NCBI RefSeq assembly: GCF_001441165.1
Contig: NZ_CP013126.1
Location: 434,001 to 498,000 of the forward strand
Direction: 5' to 3'
Origin: Acidipropionibacterium acidipropionici
Lineage (GTDB): Bacteria > Actinomycetota > Actinomycetes > Propionibacteriales > Propionibacteriaceae
DNA: 64,000 bases
The notes under the pieces are model-generated. The model saw only the letters and a list, made by a program, of their open reading frames with translations. It did not search any database and was not told where the DNA came from. Below, piece by piece: positions 1 to 8,261 of this stretch (its first letter is position 1; every line of letters starts with the position of its first letter). Made by a program: the position numbers and the translations under genes.

Positions 1-890
1 CAGCTCATATAGGCCTCGAGCATGGAGAACTCGGCCGAGTGGGTGGAGTCGATGCCCTCGTTGCGGAACACCCGGCCCATCTCGTAGACCCGGTCGACTC
101 CGCCGACCATGGCCCGCTTGAGGTAGAGCTCCAGGGCGATCCTCAGGCTCATGTCGATGCCGAAGGCGTTGAGGTGGGTGTTGAAGGGCCGTGCCGCGGC
201 GCCCCCGTGGACGAGCTGGAGGGTCGGCGTCTCCACCTCGAGGAAGCCGTCGTCCTCAAGGGAGCTGCGGATCGCGCGAGTGATGGCGGCGCGGGTGCGC
301 ACCATCTGACGGGACTCCTCGCGCACCACCAGGTCGGCGTAGCGGCGACGGACCCGGGCCTCCTCCGACAGGTCGGTGTGGAGGTTCGGCAGGGGACGCA
401 GCGCCTTCGCGGCCATCCTCCACTCCGAGGCCATCACGGACAGTTCGCCCCGGCGGGAGCGGACCACCCGGCCCCTGACCCATACGAAGTCTCCCAGGTC
501 GACGTCGGCCTTCCATCCGGCCAGCGCGTCGGCCCCGATCTCGGCCTTGGACAGCATCACCTGGAGCCGCTCCCCGTTGGAGGTTTCGGTGAAACCGTCC
601 CGGAGGGTCGCGAAGCACAGCTTGCCGGTGTTGCGCACGAAGACGACGCGGCCGCCGATGGTGACGACGTCGTCGGTCTCCTCGCCCTCGGCCAGGGTGG
701 GCTCTCCGTCAGCGCCGGTGTACTGGGACCGGATCTGCGAGAGGGTGTGGTCGCGCAGGAGATCGACCGGGTAGGCCTGGCCGCCACCCTCGATGATGCG
801 CGCCCGCTTGTCCATCCGGACCTTCATCTGTTCGGACACGTCGGGGGCGGTCGACGCCTGGGGGGTCTCGGGATTCTGCTCGTCACTCAC
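1..890 (-). CDS. lysS: lysyl-tRNA synthetase, N-terminal part (cut by window edge)
   Basis: Class II lysyl-tRNA synthetase, which charges tRNA-Lys in the cytoplasm. About 296 N-terminal residues are visible. After a short acidic leader they form the OB-fold anticodon-binding domain, with motifs such as [16 protein letters not shown] and LGDFVWVRG. The start of the catalytic domain follows ([28 protein letters not shown] and the EFSMLEAY stretch of motif 2). The C-terminal half lies beyond position 1. The start chosen is a GTG at 890. A TAGGCT -10 box lies 6 nt upstream and there is no Shine-Dalgarno sequence, so the transcript is probably leaderless. It is divergent from the YbjQ-type gene with only 35 bp between the start codons. 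Confidence 0.95.
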   Translation of the reverse strand, partial: MSDEQNPETPQASTAPDVSEQMKVRMDKRARIIEGGGQAYPVDLLRDHTLSQIRSQYTGADGEPTLAEGEETDDVVTIGGRVVFVRNTGKLCFATLRDGFTETSNGERLQVMLSKAEIGADALAGWKADVDLGDFVWVRGRVVRSRRGELSVMASEWRMAAKALRPLPNLHTDLSEEARVRRRYADLVVREESRQMVRTRAAITRAIRSSLEDDGFLEVETPTLQLVHGGAAARPFNTHLNAFGIDMSLRIALELYLKRAMVGGVDRVYEMGRVFRNEGIDSTHSAEFSMLEAYMS

Positions 891-896
891 CGTCAC

Positions 897-919
897 AGCC
901 TATCCGGCCCCGATACGAT
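897..919. promoter_or_regulatory. back-to-back leaderless -10 elements for lysS and the YbjQ-type gene
   Basis: In the 35-bp gap between the divergent start codons, a TAGGCT box on the minus strand (897-902) lies 6 nt before the lysS GTG. A TACGAT box on the plus strand (914-919) lies 6 nt before the other gene's ATG. Both distances fit transcription starting at the start codon itself. Any -35 element would have to lie inside the opposite gene's promoter or coding region. Confidence 0.5.
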
Positions 920-925
920 GAGCCC

Positions 926-1609
926 ATGAGCTCATCCCTGCCTCCCCCACAGCCGCAGCCCGGGTGGCAGCCGCCGTGGCAGGGCCAGCAACCTCCGCCC
1001 CAGCTGGGGGTTCCGCCGCAGGGCCCCCAGCCCACCCAGGGCCAGCCTCAACCGCCTCAGGGGCCGCCGCCCGGCTACCAGGTGCAGTACCCGCCCCAGG
1101 GCCCGTGGCCGAACCGGCACTCGAGCGCCGGGTATCCGCCCCAGCCGGGCCAGCGGCACCCTCAGCCGTCCCAGCCTCCGACACAGCACTCCCAGCAGTC
1201 ACAGTCCTCGCGCTCGGCACAGGGGATCTCGCCGGAGGACAGGCAGGTTCCCCCGCCGGCCCCGGTGCCGCCGGTGAGGATGCCCGAGCCGCCCCCGGTG
1301 TCGGCGTCCTTCCCCCGCCATGAGATCCCGGTACTCACCCTGGAGACCTTCCCCGGCCGCGAGATCGCCGAGGTGCTCGGCTCGGTGGAGGGCTGCGTCA
1401 CCCGCTCCCGGGAGCTGGAGCCGCGCGCCGATCTCTCGGAGATCCTCATGGTGACAAGGCAGGACGCCGTCGACGCGATGGTGATCCTGGCGCTACGGGC
1501 GGGGGCCGACGCCGTGCTGGGTCTGCGTTTCGACACCTCGGCGATCAGCGACGGGGCCTCGGAGATCTGCGCCTACGGGACGGCCGTGAAACTCGCCGAG
1601 CAGGGCTGA
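926..1609 (+). CDS. Pro/Gln-rich protein with C-terminal YbjQ (UPF0145) domain
   Basis: A 227-residue protein in two parts. Residues 1 to about 130 are a low-complexity region dominated by Pro, Gln and Gly. Residues from about 133 (IPVLTLETFPGREI) to the end match the YbjQ/UPF0145 fold: a conserved GREI, a VTRQDAVDAMVILA helix, GADAVLGLRFDTS and a final AYGTAVKL strand. YbjQ proteins form pentameric rings, but their role is unknown. Stand-alone homologues are about 105 residues, so the long disordered N-terminus is the unusual part. There is no signal peptide or membrane helix. The start ATG is preceded by TACGAT at 914-919, suggesting leaderless expression. Confidence 0.8.
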   Translation: MSSSLPPPQPQPGWQPPWQGQQPPPQLGVPPQGPQPTQGQPQPPQGPPPGYQVQYPPQGPWPNRHSSAGYPPQPGQRHPQPSQPPTQHSQQSQSSRSAQGISPEDRQVPPPAPVPPVRMPEPPPVSASFPRHEIPVLTLETFPGREIAEVLGSVEGCVTRSRELEPRADLSEILMVTRQDAVDAMVILALRAGADAVLGLRFDTSAISDGASEICAYGTAVKLAEQG

Positions 1610-1633
1610 CGTCGGCGCCCCGGGCGCGAGCAT

Positions 1634-1671
1634 TGTCGAGTTGATGTCCAATGAAGGGCATCAACTCGACA
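1634..1671. repeat. palindromic repeat family 1, copy A (38 bp)
   Basis: Inverted repeat TGTCGAGTTGATG / CATCAACTCGACA with perfect 13-bp arms and a 12-nt loop. It sits between two convergent genes. The same 38-bp layout recurs at 17255-17292 and 18951-18988. The loop here, read on the minus strand, ends TCATTGGA like copy C, so this copy is inverted. It probably acts as a bidirectional terminator. Confidence 0.85.
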
Positions 1672-1693
1672 CAGCTCCAAGGGTCCCGACGAT

Positions 1694-2419
1694 TCAGGAG
1701 ACGGTGAAGGGCTCCAGCAGCCCGACATACCGCTTGGGCAGCGGTGCCGCGTACTCCCCGCGGGCCGATCCCCGCACCCCGTTGCGCACCATGGTCTCCA
1801 CCAGCCCCACGCCGGCGCCGACCCCGTCGATCACCGGGGCGCCCGTCTCGGCGCTCACCCGGGCGGCCATCTCGGCCATCCCCGCACAGCCCAGGACAAT
1901 CGCCTCGACGCCGTCGTGGGTCAGCGCCTCCCGGGCCAGATCGGCGACCATGTCCTCGGCGGAGTCCACCGCCAGGACGGGCACCTCGCAGGCCAGCACC
2001 TCCCGGCAGCGGTCGGCGAAGCCGTAGGTCCGGGCCAGATCCCAGGCCCGTCCGGCGGTGCGCGAGAGGGTCGTCACGACGGCGAATCCGCGTGCCGCCA
2101 GGGCCGCCAGGTGCATCGCGGCCTGGGCGATCCCGATCACCGGACGCCCTGCGGCCAGCTCCCGGGCGGCGTCCATCCCCGGATCCCCGAAGCAGGCGAG
2201 CACGAAGCCGTCGACGCCGTCGGCCACTCCGCGCGCCACCTCGGTGAGCACCCCCGGGACCGCCAGCGCCTCGTCGTAGTGACCCTCGATGCTGGCCGGC
2301 CCCATCGTGGGGGTGACCGCCTCGATGATCGTCCCCGGCGCCGCGGCGGCCTTCGCGGAGGCCTCGATGGTGGCCGTCATCGAGGCCGAGGTGTTGGGAT
2401 TGATGACCCGGATTCTCAT
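1694..2419 (-). CDS. Asp/Glu/hydantoin racemase family protein, likely allantoin racemase
   Basis: A 241-residue cytoplasmic racemase of the cofactor-independent Asp/Glu/hydantoin family. The two catalytic cysteines are visible: Cys76 in ACFGDPG and Cys178 in LGCAGM. The N-terminal INPNTS motif is typical of hydantoin/allantoin racemases (HpxA-like). It lies next to an allantoin-type permease, allantoinase and allantoate amidohydrolase, so interconversion of (R)- and (S)-allantoin is the best guess; the substrate is inferred from context. An open frame extends to 2623, but the ATG at 2419 begins the conserved MRIRVINPNT sequence and lies just after the permease stop (2425). The two genes are probably one operon. 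Confidence 0.85.
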   Translation of the reverse strand: MRIRVINPNTSASMTATIEASAKAAAAPGTIIEAVTPTMGPASIEGHYDEALAVPGVLTEVARGVADGVDGFVLACFGDPGMDAARELAAGRPVIGIAQAAMHLAALAARGFAVVTTLSRTAGRAWDLARTYGFADRCREVLACEVPVLAVDSAEDMVADLAREALTHDGVEAIVLGCAGMAEMAARVSAETGAPVIDGVGAGVGLVETMVRNGVRGSARGEYAAPLPKRYVGLLEPFTVS

Positions 2420-2424
2420 GACCC

Positions 2425-3966
2425 TCAGGCTTCCACGTCGTCCGCAGCGCTCGCGGAGGCGTCCGCACGGTAGGTCTCGCGCAGCCCCTTCGACATGAGG
2501 AAGTAGGCCAGGGCACCGGCCGCGGCCCCGATGAACCAGGAGAAGTTCGCCAGGGTCTTGAAGGGCTCGACGGGGATGAGCACGATGCTCAGGGCGATGA
2601 CGCCGCCGATGATCGTGGCCCACACGGCGGTGGGGTTGATCCCCTTGCGGTAGTGGTAGCGGCCCTTCGGGTTCATCGTGTAGAGGTCGTCGGTGACGAT
2701 GTGCTGGTGGCGCACCAGGTAGTAGTCGGCGACCAGGATGCCGAAGAGCGGGCCGGTGAAGCTGGCCAGCACGTCGAGGGTGTAGTGGATCACCTCATCG
2801 CTGGAGTACAGGTTCCAGGGGGTGATGAGCACCGAACCGACCGCGGCGATCATGCCGCCGGCCCGCCAGGAGATCTTCTGCGGGGCGACGTGGGAGAAGT
2901 CGAAGGCCGGGCTGATGAAGTTCGCCACGATGTTGATGCCCACCGTCGCGATGGCGAAGGTCATGGCCCCCAGCACGATGGCGAAGGTGTTGTCGATCTT
3001 GCTGACCGTCTCGATGGGATCGGTGATGAGCTTGCCGTAGACCGGGATGGTGGCGGCGGCGCAGACCACGGTGAGGATCGAGAAGAATGTGAAGTTGACC
3101 GGCAGCCCCCAGAAGTTGCCCTTCTTGACGTCGCCCAGGGTGCGTCCGTAGCGGGAGATGTCGCCGAAGTTGAGCAGCGGGCCGGAGAAGTAGGCCACGA
3201 CGATGGAGGTGGCGATGACCATCTGGCCGACGGCCTGCCAGCCGGAGTACTTGACCGAGCCGAGGGTGAGGTCGATATTGCTCATCCCGGCCTTGACGAC
3301 CATGTAGATGGTCAGCGCGATCATCACGACGTAGACGGCGGGCCCGGCCCAGTCGATGAACTTGCGGATGGCGTTCATGCCGTTCCAGAAGACGAGGGCC
3401 TGGCCGATCCACAGCACGATGAAGGCTCCCCAGCCGACGGTCGACAGGCCGGCGAAGCCGTGCTGGGCGGCGTCGGCGTAGGGCACCAGGGAGGGCCACA
3501 GCTTGAGGGCGACGACGACCAGGGCGTCGGAGGCCAGGTAGGTCTGGATGCCGTACCACGCCACCGCGATGATCCCTCGCAGCACGGCGGGGACGTTGGC
3601 GCCGCGGACTCCGAAGGAGGCCCGTGCGATGACCGGGAAGGGTGCGCCGGCCCGCTGGGAGGGCTTGGCCACGAGGTTGGCCAGGGCCATCACCACGACG
3701 ATGCCGACGATGAGGCAGACGAAGACCTGCCAGCTGGCCAGTCCGAAGGCGAACAGGCTGCCGGCGGTGACGTAGCCGCCGACCGAGTGGACGTCGGACA
3801 TCCAGAATGCGAAGACGTTGTACCAGTTCCACTTCTTGTTGACCAGTGGAGCGAGGTCGTCGTTGTACAGGCTGGTGTGGTAGTCGGGGCCGACGTGGAT
3901 GTCGTCGGCGGACGTGGTGGCCGAGCCCGTGGAGGGCCCGCCGCCCTCGATCTCAGTAGTCGCCAT
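2425..3966 (-). CDS. NCS1 family nucleobase/allantoin permease
   Basis: A 513-residue inner-membrane transporter of the NCS1 (nucleobase:cation symporter-1) family, with about 12 membrane segments. The first is preceded by the family signature around NKKWNWYNVFAFWMSDVHSVGGY. The conserved RASFGVRGANVPA and WYGIQTYLAS segments follow, with FISPAFDFS further on. B. subtilis PucI is the allantoin permease of this family, and the neighbouring allantoin genes make allantoin the likely substrate. The start ATG at 3966 has a strong GGAGG Shine-Dalgarno sequence. It is first in a permease-racemase pair. Confidence 0.9.
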   Translation of the reverse strand: MATTEIEGGGPSTGSATTSADDIHVGPDYHTSLYNDDLAPLVNKKWNWYNVFAFWMSDVHSVGGYVTAGSLFAFGLASWQVFVCLIVGIVVVMALANLVAKPSQRAGAPFPVIARASFGVRGANVPAVLRGIIAVAWYGIQTYLASDALVVVALKLWPSLVPYADAAQHGFAGLSTVGWGAFIVLWIGQALVFWNGMNAIRKFIDWAGPAVYVVMIALTIYMVVKAGMSNIDLTLGSVKYSGWQAVGQMVIATSIVVAYFSGPLLNFGDISRYGRTLGDVKKGNFWGLPVNFTFFSILTVVCAAATIPVYGKLITDPIETVSKIDNTFAIVLGAMTFAIATVGINIVANFISPAFDFSHVAPQKISWRAGGMIAAVGSVLITPWNLYSSDEVIHYTLDVLASFTGPLFGILVADYYLVRHQHIVTDDLYTMNPKGRYHYRKGINPTAVWATIIGGVIALSIVLIPVEPFKTLANFSWFIGAAAGALAYFLMSKGLRETYRADASASAADDVEA

Positions 3967-4038
3967 GGGAACCTCCAGGGTTCATGATTGCGGGAATCGG
4001 AATGTGGGTGGGAACAGGGTGGTGGTTTTGAGACGGCA

Positions 4039-5337
4039 TCAGTCGGCGGCGTCGGCCGTCGCGAACCGCTCCTGGTATTCGTCGGGGTCGATCTCCTGGG
4101 CGCTGACCCGGGTCTTTCCGTCGAATACGTCACGGTCTATTTCGTCGGTGCCGGCGGCGACCAGTAGAGCGACGAGGGTGTCGCCGTTGACGTTGAGGAA
4201 GGTGCGGAACATGCCGGTGAACCAGTCCACGGCGATGAGCAGACCGACCGCCTGATAGGGCAGCCCGAGCGCCGACGCCAGGAACATTGCGACCACCGGG
4301 AACCCGCCGGGAACGGTGATCGTGCCCATGTTCAGCAGCACAGCAAGCACCATGCCGAGAATCACCTGGCCCGCCGACAGGTGCACCCCGCCGGCCTGTG
4401 CGAGGAGCATCACGACGATGGTGTAGTTGAGTACCGCGCCGTAGGAGCCCATAGTGAGGCCGATCGACAGGGTGAAGTTGGCCACCCGCTGGCTGACGCC
4501 GAACTTCTCCACGGCGCTGCGCAGGACTGTGGGGAAGGTGACCGCCGAACTCGTGGTGGTGACGGCCACCACGGTCTGCTCGGCAAGCTTCCCCGGAATC
4601 TTTGCGAGGCTCACGCCGGTGCGGGCGACAGTGATCAGAGTGAAGGCAACCATCAGGATGACGACACCCAGAAGCGTGGTGCCGAGGTACTTCAGGGCGG
4701 TGGTGACGACGCTGAAGCCGACCTCACCGGCCAAATCGGCCAGCAGGCAGAAGATGCCGATCGGGGCGACCTTCATCACGAAGCGGATCATGGTGAGGAC
4801 GACCTGCTGCACCTGCTCGAAGAAGGTGAGCACCTCGCGCCTGCCGGTCTTGGCGATGTAGCTGTTGAGAGCGGCCCCGAACAGCAGCGAGAACACGATG
4901 ATCGGCACCATGTCGCCTGCGGACATGGCGTCGACGACGTTCTTCGAGACGAAGTTGAGGACCGTCTCCTGCCACCCTGAGGTGGCACCGGCCTGCTGCT
5001 TCAGGCCGGGATCCAACTTGCCCTGGAAGACCATCCCGGCTCCCGGCTTGAACAGCACCGACAGCCCCCAGGCCAGCAGGGCCGAGACGCAGGACAGCCC
5101 GATGATCCATCCGAAGGTGCGCCCGGCGAGCTTTCCCGCCCTTTTGCCGCTCATAGCTCCAGTGGCCACGATCACCGAGCACATCACCAGCGGAACCATG
5201 GACATCTGGATCAGCCGGATGAACATGTCACCGACGAACTTGAGGTTGGCGGCCCACGGACCCACGGCGACCCCGAACACGACCCCCGCCACGGAGGCGA
5301 TGAGGATCTGCGTGGTCATGCTCTTCAGGTACTTCAT
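4039..5337 (-). CDS. dicarboxylate/amino acid:cation symporter (DAACS family)
   Basis: A 432-residue membrane symporter of the DctA/GltP family, about 8 helices plus re-entrant loops. Visible family motifs are TTTSSAVTFPTVLRSA (the serine-rich hairpin 1 region) and NMGTITVPGGFPVVAMFLA. The open frame runs upstream to 5454, but ATG 5337 starts the first helix (MKYLKSMTTQILIAS) and has an AGGAG 11 nt upstream. It is probably in the same transcript as the downstream permease, 72 nt away. Its substrate is unknown. In this cluster it could carry a C2-C4 keto or dicarboxylic acid linked to ureide breakdown (inference). Confidence 0.88.
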   Translation of the reverse strand: MKYLKSMTTQILIASVAGVVFGVAVGPWAANLKFVGDMFIRLIQMSMVPLVMCSVIVATGAMSGKRAGKLAGRTFGWIIGLSCVSALLAWGLSVLFKPGAGMVFQGKLDPGLKQQAGATSGWQETVLNFVSKNVVDAMSAGDMVPIIVFSLLFGAALNSYIAKTGRREVLTFFEQVQQVVLTMIRFVMKVAPIGIFCLLADLAGEVGFSVVTTALKYLGTTLLGVVILMVAFTLITVARTGVSLAKIPGKLAEQTVVAVTTTSSAVTFPTVLRSAVEKFGVSQRVANFTLSIGLTMGSYGAVLNYTIVVMLLAQAGGVHLSAGQVILGMVLAVLLNMGTITVPGGFPVVAMFLASALGLPYQAVGLLIAVDWFTGMFRTFLNVNGDTLVALLVAAGTDEIDRDVFDGKTRVSAQEIDPDEYQERFATADAAD

Positions 5338-5525
5338 GTCAGCCGCTCCTGAGGGTGGTCGCCGCCGAGGACGTACGAAACGATGATTTCTTGAACCCGA
5401 GATTTCCAAACGGATGTTCCATGCGGGTGACGAGACGGCCGTCTTCTGTTGCAATCACGTGTCAGTCGGCCGGGCGCGACGGAGCGAGATCACGGGGTCG
5501 AACACCGTGCGCGGCGAGGATTTCA

Positions 5526-5579
5526 CTCCCAACACGCCGTCGTGGCGCCCGTCCGGGACGCCGGACGGCGTGTTGGGAG
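5526..5579. repeat. palindromic repeat family 3, copy A (54 bp)
   Basis: Perfect 16-bp inverted arms CTCCCAACACGCCGTC / GACGGCGTGTTGGGAG enclose a GC-rich 22-nt centre. The same element, in the same orientation, occurs at 33817-33874 and 34437-34490. Here it lies between two divergent operons, not at a transcript end, so it is not simply a terminator. Confidence 0.85.
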
Positions 5580-5615
5580 CAGCACCCCCACACGGGAGAC
5601 GGACCCCGGAAGTCA

Positions 5616-5657
5616 GATGAAACACAAATTTCACACTTGCCCTGTATGTTTCACATC
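5616..5657. promoter_or_regulatory. candidate operator upstream of allB (TGAAA/TTTCA repeats)
   Basis: TGAAA-N6-TTTCA at 5618-5633 is an inverted repeat. Larger, looser arms GATGAAACA (5616-5624) and TGTTTCACATC (5648-5657 plus neighbours) flank it and overlap a possible TATGTT -10 box. The nearby RpiR/SIS regulator gene (9724) is the natural candidate to bind here. This is inferred from position and symmetry only. Confidence 0.35.
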
Positions 5658-5686
5658 AAGCTCAGCTCTCCACCCCGGAGGATCAC

Positions 5687-7003
5687 ATGGCAGACAGCTT
5701 CACGGTCTCGGCCCCGGCCGCCGTCCACGACGGGCACATCGGACCGGCCACCCTCACCGTCACCGACGGCGTCATCACCGCCATCGCCGACACCCAGACC
5801 CCCGGCGCCGATGTCCGCATCGCGCCCTCCGACGTCCTGCTGCCCGGCGCGGTCGACACCCACGTCCACCTCAACGAGCCCGGCCGCACCGAATGGGAGG
5901 GCTTTGCCACCGGCACCCGCGCAGCCGCGGCGGGCGGCGTCACCACCGTGCTCGACATGCCGCTCAACTCCATCCCGCCCACCACCACACCCGACGCCCT
6001 GGCCACCAAGCGGGAGGCCGCCGCCGGGAAGCTGTCGGTCGACCTGGGCTACTGGGGAGGGGCCGTCCCCCAGAACCTCGGACACCTCGAAGAGCTCTGG
6101 GAGGCCGGCGTCTTCGGGTTCAAGTGCTTCACCCTGCCCAGCGGGGTCGACGAGTTCGAGCCCCTGGACGCCGCCCAGCTCAGGACGGCGATGACCGAGA
6201 TAGCGGGCTTCGGCGGGCTGCTCATCGTCCACGCCGAGGATGCCCGCACCATCGACGCCGCCCCCTCCCCCCACTCGCGCGCCTACAGCGACTTCCTGCT
6301 GAGCCGCCCCGACGAGGCCGAACTCAAGGCCATCGGCCTGGTCATCGACACCATGCGCGAGACCGGATGCCGGGTCCACCTGCTCCACCTCTCCAGCGCC
6401 CGCGGCCTGGACCTGGTGGCCGCCGCGAAGGCCGAGGGGCTGCCGCTGACCGTCGAGACCTGCCCGCACTACCTCTGCCTGGCCGCCGAGTCGATCCCCG
6501 ACGGGACTCCGGAGTACAAGTGCTGCCCGCCGATCCGCGACCGCGGCAACCAGGACGCGCTGTGGCAGGGCCTGACCGAGGGCCTCATCGACATCGTCGT
6601 CACCGACCACTCCCCCACCACCCGGGCCAACAAGTACGCCTCCGGCGACGACCTGTCGGCGGCCTGGGGCGGGGTGGCCGGCGTCCAGGTGGGTTACACC
6701 GCCATGCTGGACGCGGCATCCCACGGCGTCGGCCTTGAGCGGATCGTCGAATGGATGTCCGAGGGCCCGGCCCGGATCATGGGAGTCCCCGCCAAGGGCA
6801 GCCTGACAGTCGGCCACGACGCCGACCTGGCCGTCTGGTCGGCCCGTCCCCAGACCATCGACGCCGCCGCGCTGAAACACCGCAACCCCATCTCCGCATG
6901 GCACGGGCACACCTTCGCCGGCACCATCACCGACGTCTGGCTACGGGGAGCGCTGCTCGGCCGGGATCCAGAGCCCAACGGCCACGAGATCTTCCGCGCG
7001 TGA
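5687..7003 (+). CDS. allB: allantoinase
   Basis: Zinc-dependent cyclic amidohydrolase that opens allantoin to allantoate. The 438 residues carry the full metal-site set: H59 and H61 (DTHVHLNEPG), Lys146, the lysine expected to be carboxylated (FGFKCFTLP), H182 (IVHAEDA), H234 (LLHLSSA) and D307 (VTDHSPTT). The motif AEDARTID and the run from KCCPPIR to ATP-like TDHSPTT are closer to allantoinases than to dihydropyrimidinases. A GGAGG ribosome-binding site lies just upstream of the ATG. It heads an operon with the aminotransferase and allantoate amidohydrolase. Confidence 0.95.
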   Translation: MADSFTVSAPAAVHDGHIGPATLTVTDGVITAIADTQTPGADVRIAPSDVLLPGAVDTHVHLNEPGRTEWEGFATGTRAAAAGGVTTVLDMPLNSIPPTTTPDALATKREAAAGKLSVDLGYWGGAVPQNLGHLEELWEAGVFGFKCFTLPSGVDEFEPLDAAQLRTAMTEIAGFGGLLIVHAEDARTIDAAPSPHSRAYSDFLLSRPDEAELKAIGLVIDTMRETGCRVHLLHLSSARGLDLVAAAKAEGLPLTVETCPHYLCLAAESIPDGTPEYKCCPPIRDRGNQDALWQGLTEGLIDIVVTDHSPTTRANKYASGDDLSAAWGGVAGVQVGYTAMLDAASHGVGLERIVEWMSEGPARIMGVPAKGSLTVGHDADLAVWSARPQTIDAAALKHRNPISAWHGHTFAGTITDVWLRGALLGRDPEPNGHEIFRA

Positions 7004-7037
7004 GGACCATCCGCGCGTGACCACCCACAGGAGAGAG

Positions 7038-8261
7038 ATGACACTCGACCAGCTGAACCCCCCCACCCGGCTCCTCATGGGGCCCGGGCCCATCAACGCC
7101 GACCCCCGGGTCGCCCGCGCCACCGCCTCGGCCCTCACCGGCCAGTTCGACCCGTGGATGACGGCGACGATGAACGAGACCATGGGCCTGTACCGGTCGG
7201 TGTTCTCCACCGCCAACGAGCAGACCTTCCCGGTCGACGGCACCTCCCGGGCCGCCATCGAGGCCGCCCTGGTGTCCCTGGTCTCACCCGGGCAGAAAGT
7301 CCTGGTGGCCGTGATGGGCCGCTTCGGGCTCCTGCTGAAGGAGATCGCCGAGAGGGCCGGGGCGCAGGTCGTCACCATCGAACGGCCCTGGGGCACCGTC
7401 TTCACCCTCGACGAGATCGAGGAGGGACTGCGCACCCACCGCCCCGACGTCTTCGCCACCGTCCAGGGGGACACCGCCACCACCATGAACCAGCCTCTGG
7501 AGGGGCTGGGGCAGCTGTGCCACCGCTACGGGGCGCTGTGCTACGTCGACGCCACGGCGTCGGTGGCCGGCAACACCCTGCTGGTCGACGAGTGGGAGCT
7601 CGACGTCGTCTCCGCCGGGCTGCAGAAGTGCCTGGGCGGGCCGTCCGGATCGGCCCCCATCACCATCTCCGAGCGGGCGCGCGAGGTGATCTCCTCGCGG
7701 CGTCACGTGGAGGCCGGGATCACCGAGGGGGCGGAGGGCCCCGGAGAGCGGATCCGCTCCAACTATCTCGACCTGGCGATGCTGATGGACTACTGGGGCC
7801 CCAGGCGCCTCAACCACCACACCGAATCCGGCCCGATGCTCTACGCCGCCCGCGAGTGCGCCCGCATCATCGCCGACGAGGGCATCGCGAACACCGTCGA
7901 GCGGCACCGGCTGCACGGCGCGGCGATGGCCGCCGGGCTGGCGGGCCTGGGGCTGGAGCTCTTCGGCGACCAGGCCCACCGGATGAACAACGTCATCGGG
8001 GTGAGGATCCCCGACGACGTCGGCGGCGATGCGCTGCGCGCCGCCCTGCTGGAGGATTTCGCGATCGAGATCGGCACCTCCTTCGGGCCGCTGGCAGGAG
8101 TGGTCTGGCGGGTCGGGGTGATGGGCTACAACGCCCGCCGCGACGCCGTCCTGACCACCCTGGCCGCTCTGGAGGCCGAACTGCGACGCTTCGGCCACCC
8201 CACCCCGGCCGGCGGCGGCCTCACAGCCGCGATGAGCTACTACCAGGAGCAGGAGTCATGA
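7038..8261 (+). CDS. pucG: (S)-ureidoglycine--glyoxylate aminotransferase (PucG-like)
   Basis: A PLP-dependent class V aminotransferase of 407 residues, related to alanine--glyoxylate transaminases. The Schiff-base lysine is K197 in SAGLQKCLGGPSG; LMGPGPIN and the VDATAS aspartate that holds PLP are also present. In B. subtilis, PucG moves the amino group of ureidoglycine to glyoxylate, giving oxalurate and glycine. Placement between allantoinase and allantoate amidohydrolase supports that role. Some homologues accept pyruvate or oxaloacetate, so the amino acceptor is open. An in-frame GTG at 7017 exists, but ATG 7038 has an AGGAGAG site ahead of it. Its stop overlaps the next ATG (ATGA). Confidence 0.88.
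   Translation: MTLDQLNPPTRLLMGPGPINADPRVARATASALTGQFDPWMTATMNETMGLYRSVFSTANEQTFPVDGTSRAAIEAALVSLVSPGQKVLVAVMGRFGLLLKEIAERAGAQVVTIERPWGTVFTLDEIEEGLRTHRPDVFATVQGDTATTMNQPLEGLGQLCHRYGALCYVDATASVAGNTLLVDEWELDVVSAGLQKCLGGPSGSAPITISERAREVISSRRHVEAGITEGAEGPGERIRSNYLDLAMLMDYWGPRRLNHHTESGPMLYAARECARIIADEGIANTVERHRLHGAAMAAGLAGLGLELFGDQAHRMNNVIGVRIPDDVGGDALRAALLEDFAIEIGTSFGPLAGVVWRVGVMGYNARRDAVLTTLAALEAELRRFGHPTPAGGGLTAAMSYYQEQES

Larger units (their letters stand above)
5338..5686. promoter_or_regulatory. divergent control region between the symporter/permease operon and allB
   Basis: A 349-bp gap between divergent starts. It holds the symporter ribosome-binding site (near 5349-5353), a family-3 palindrome (5526-5579), TGAAA-type inverted repeats (5616-5657), a possible TATGTT -10 box (5645-5650) and a GGAGG ribosome-binding site for allB. 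I see no other gene here. Confidence 0.6.

Noticed and set aside
7154-8257. Long plus-strand frame apparently fusing 360 residues to allantoate amidohydrolase
   Set aside because: The upstream part is the out-of-frame shadow of pucG. The real start is ATG 8258 in an ATGA overlap.
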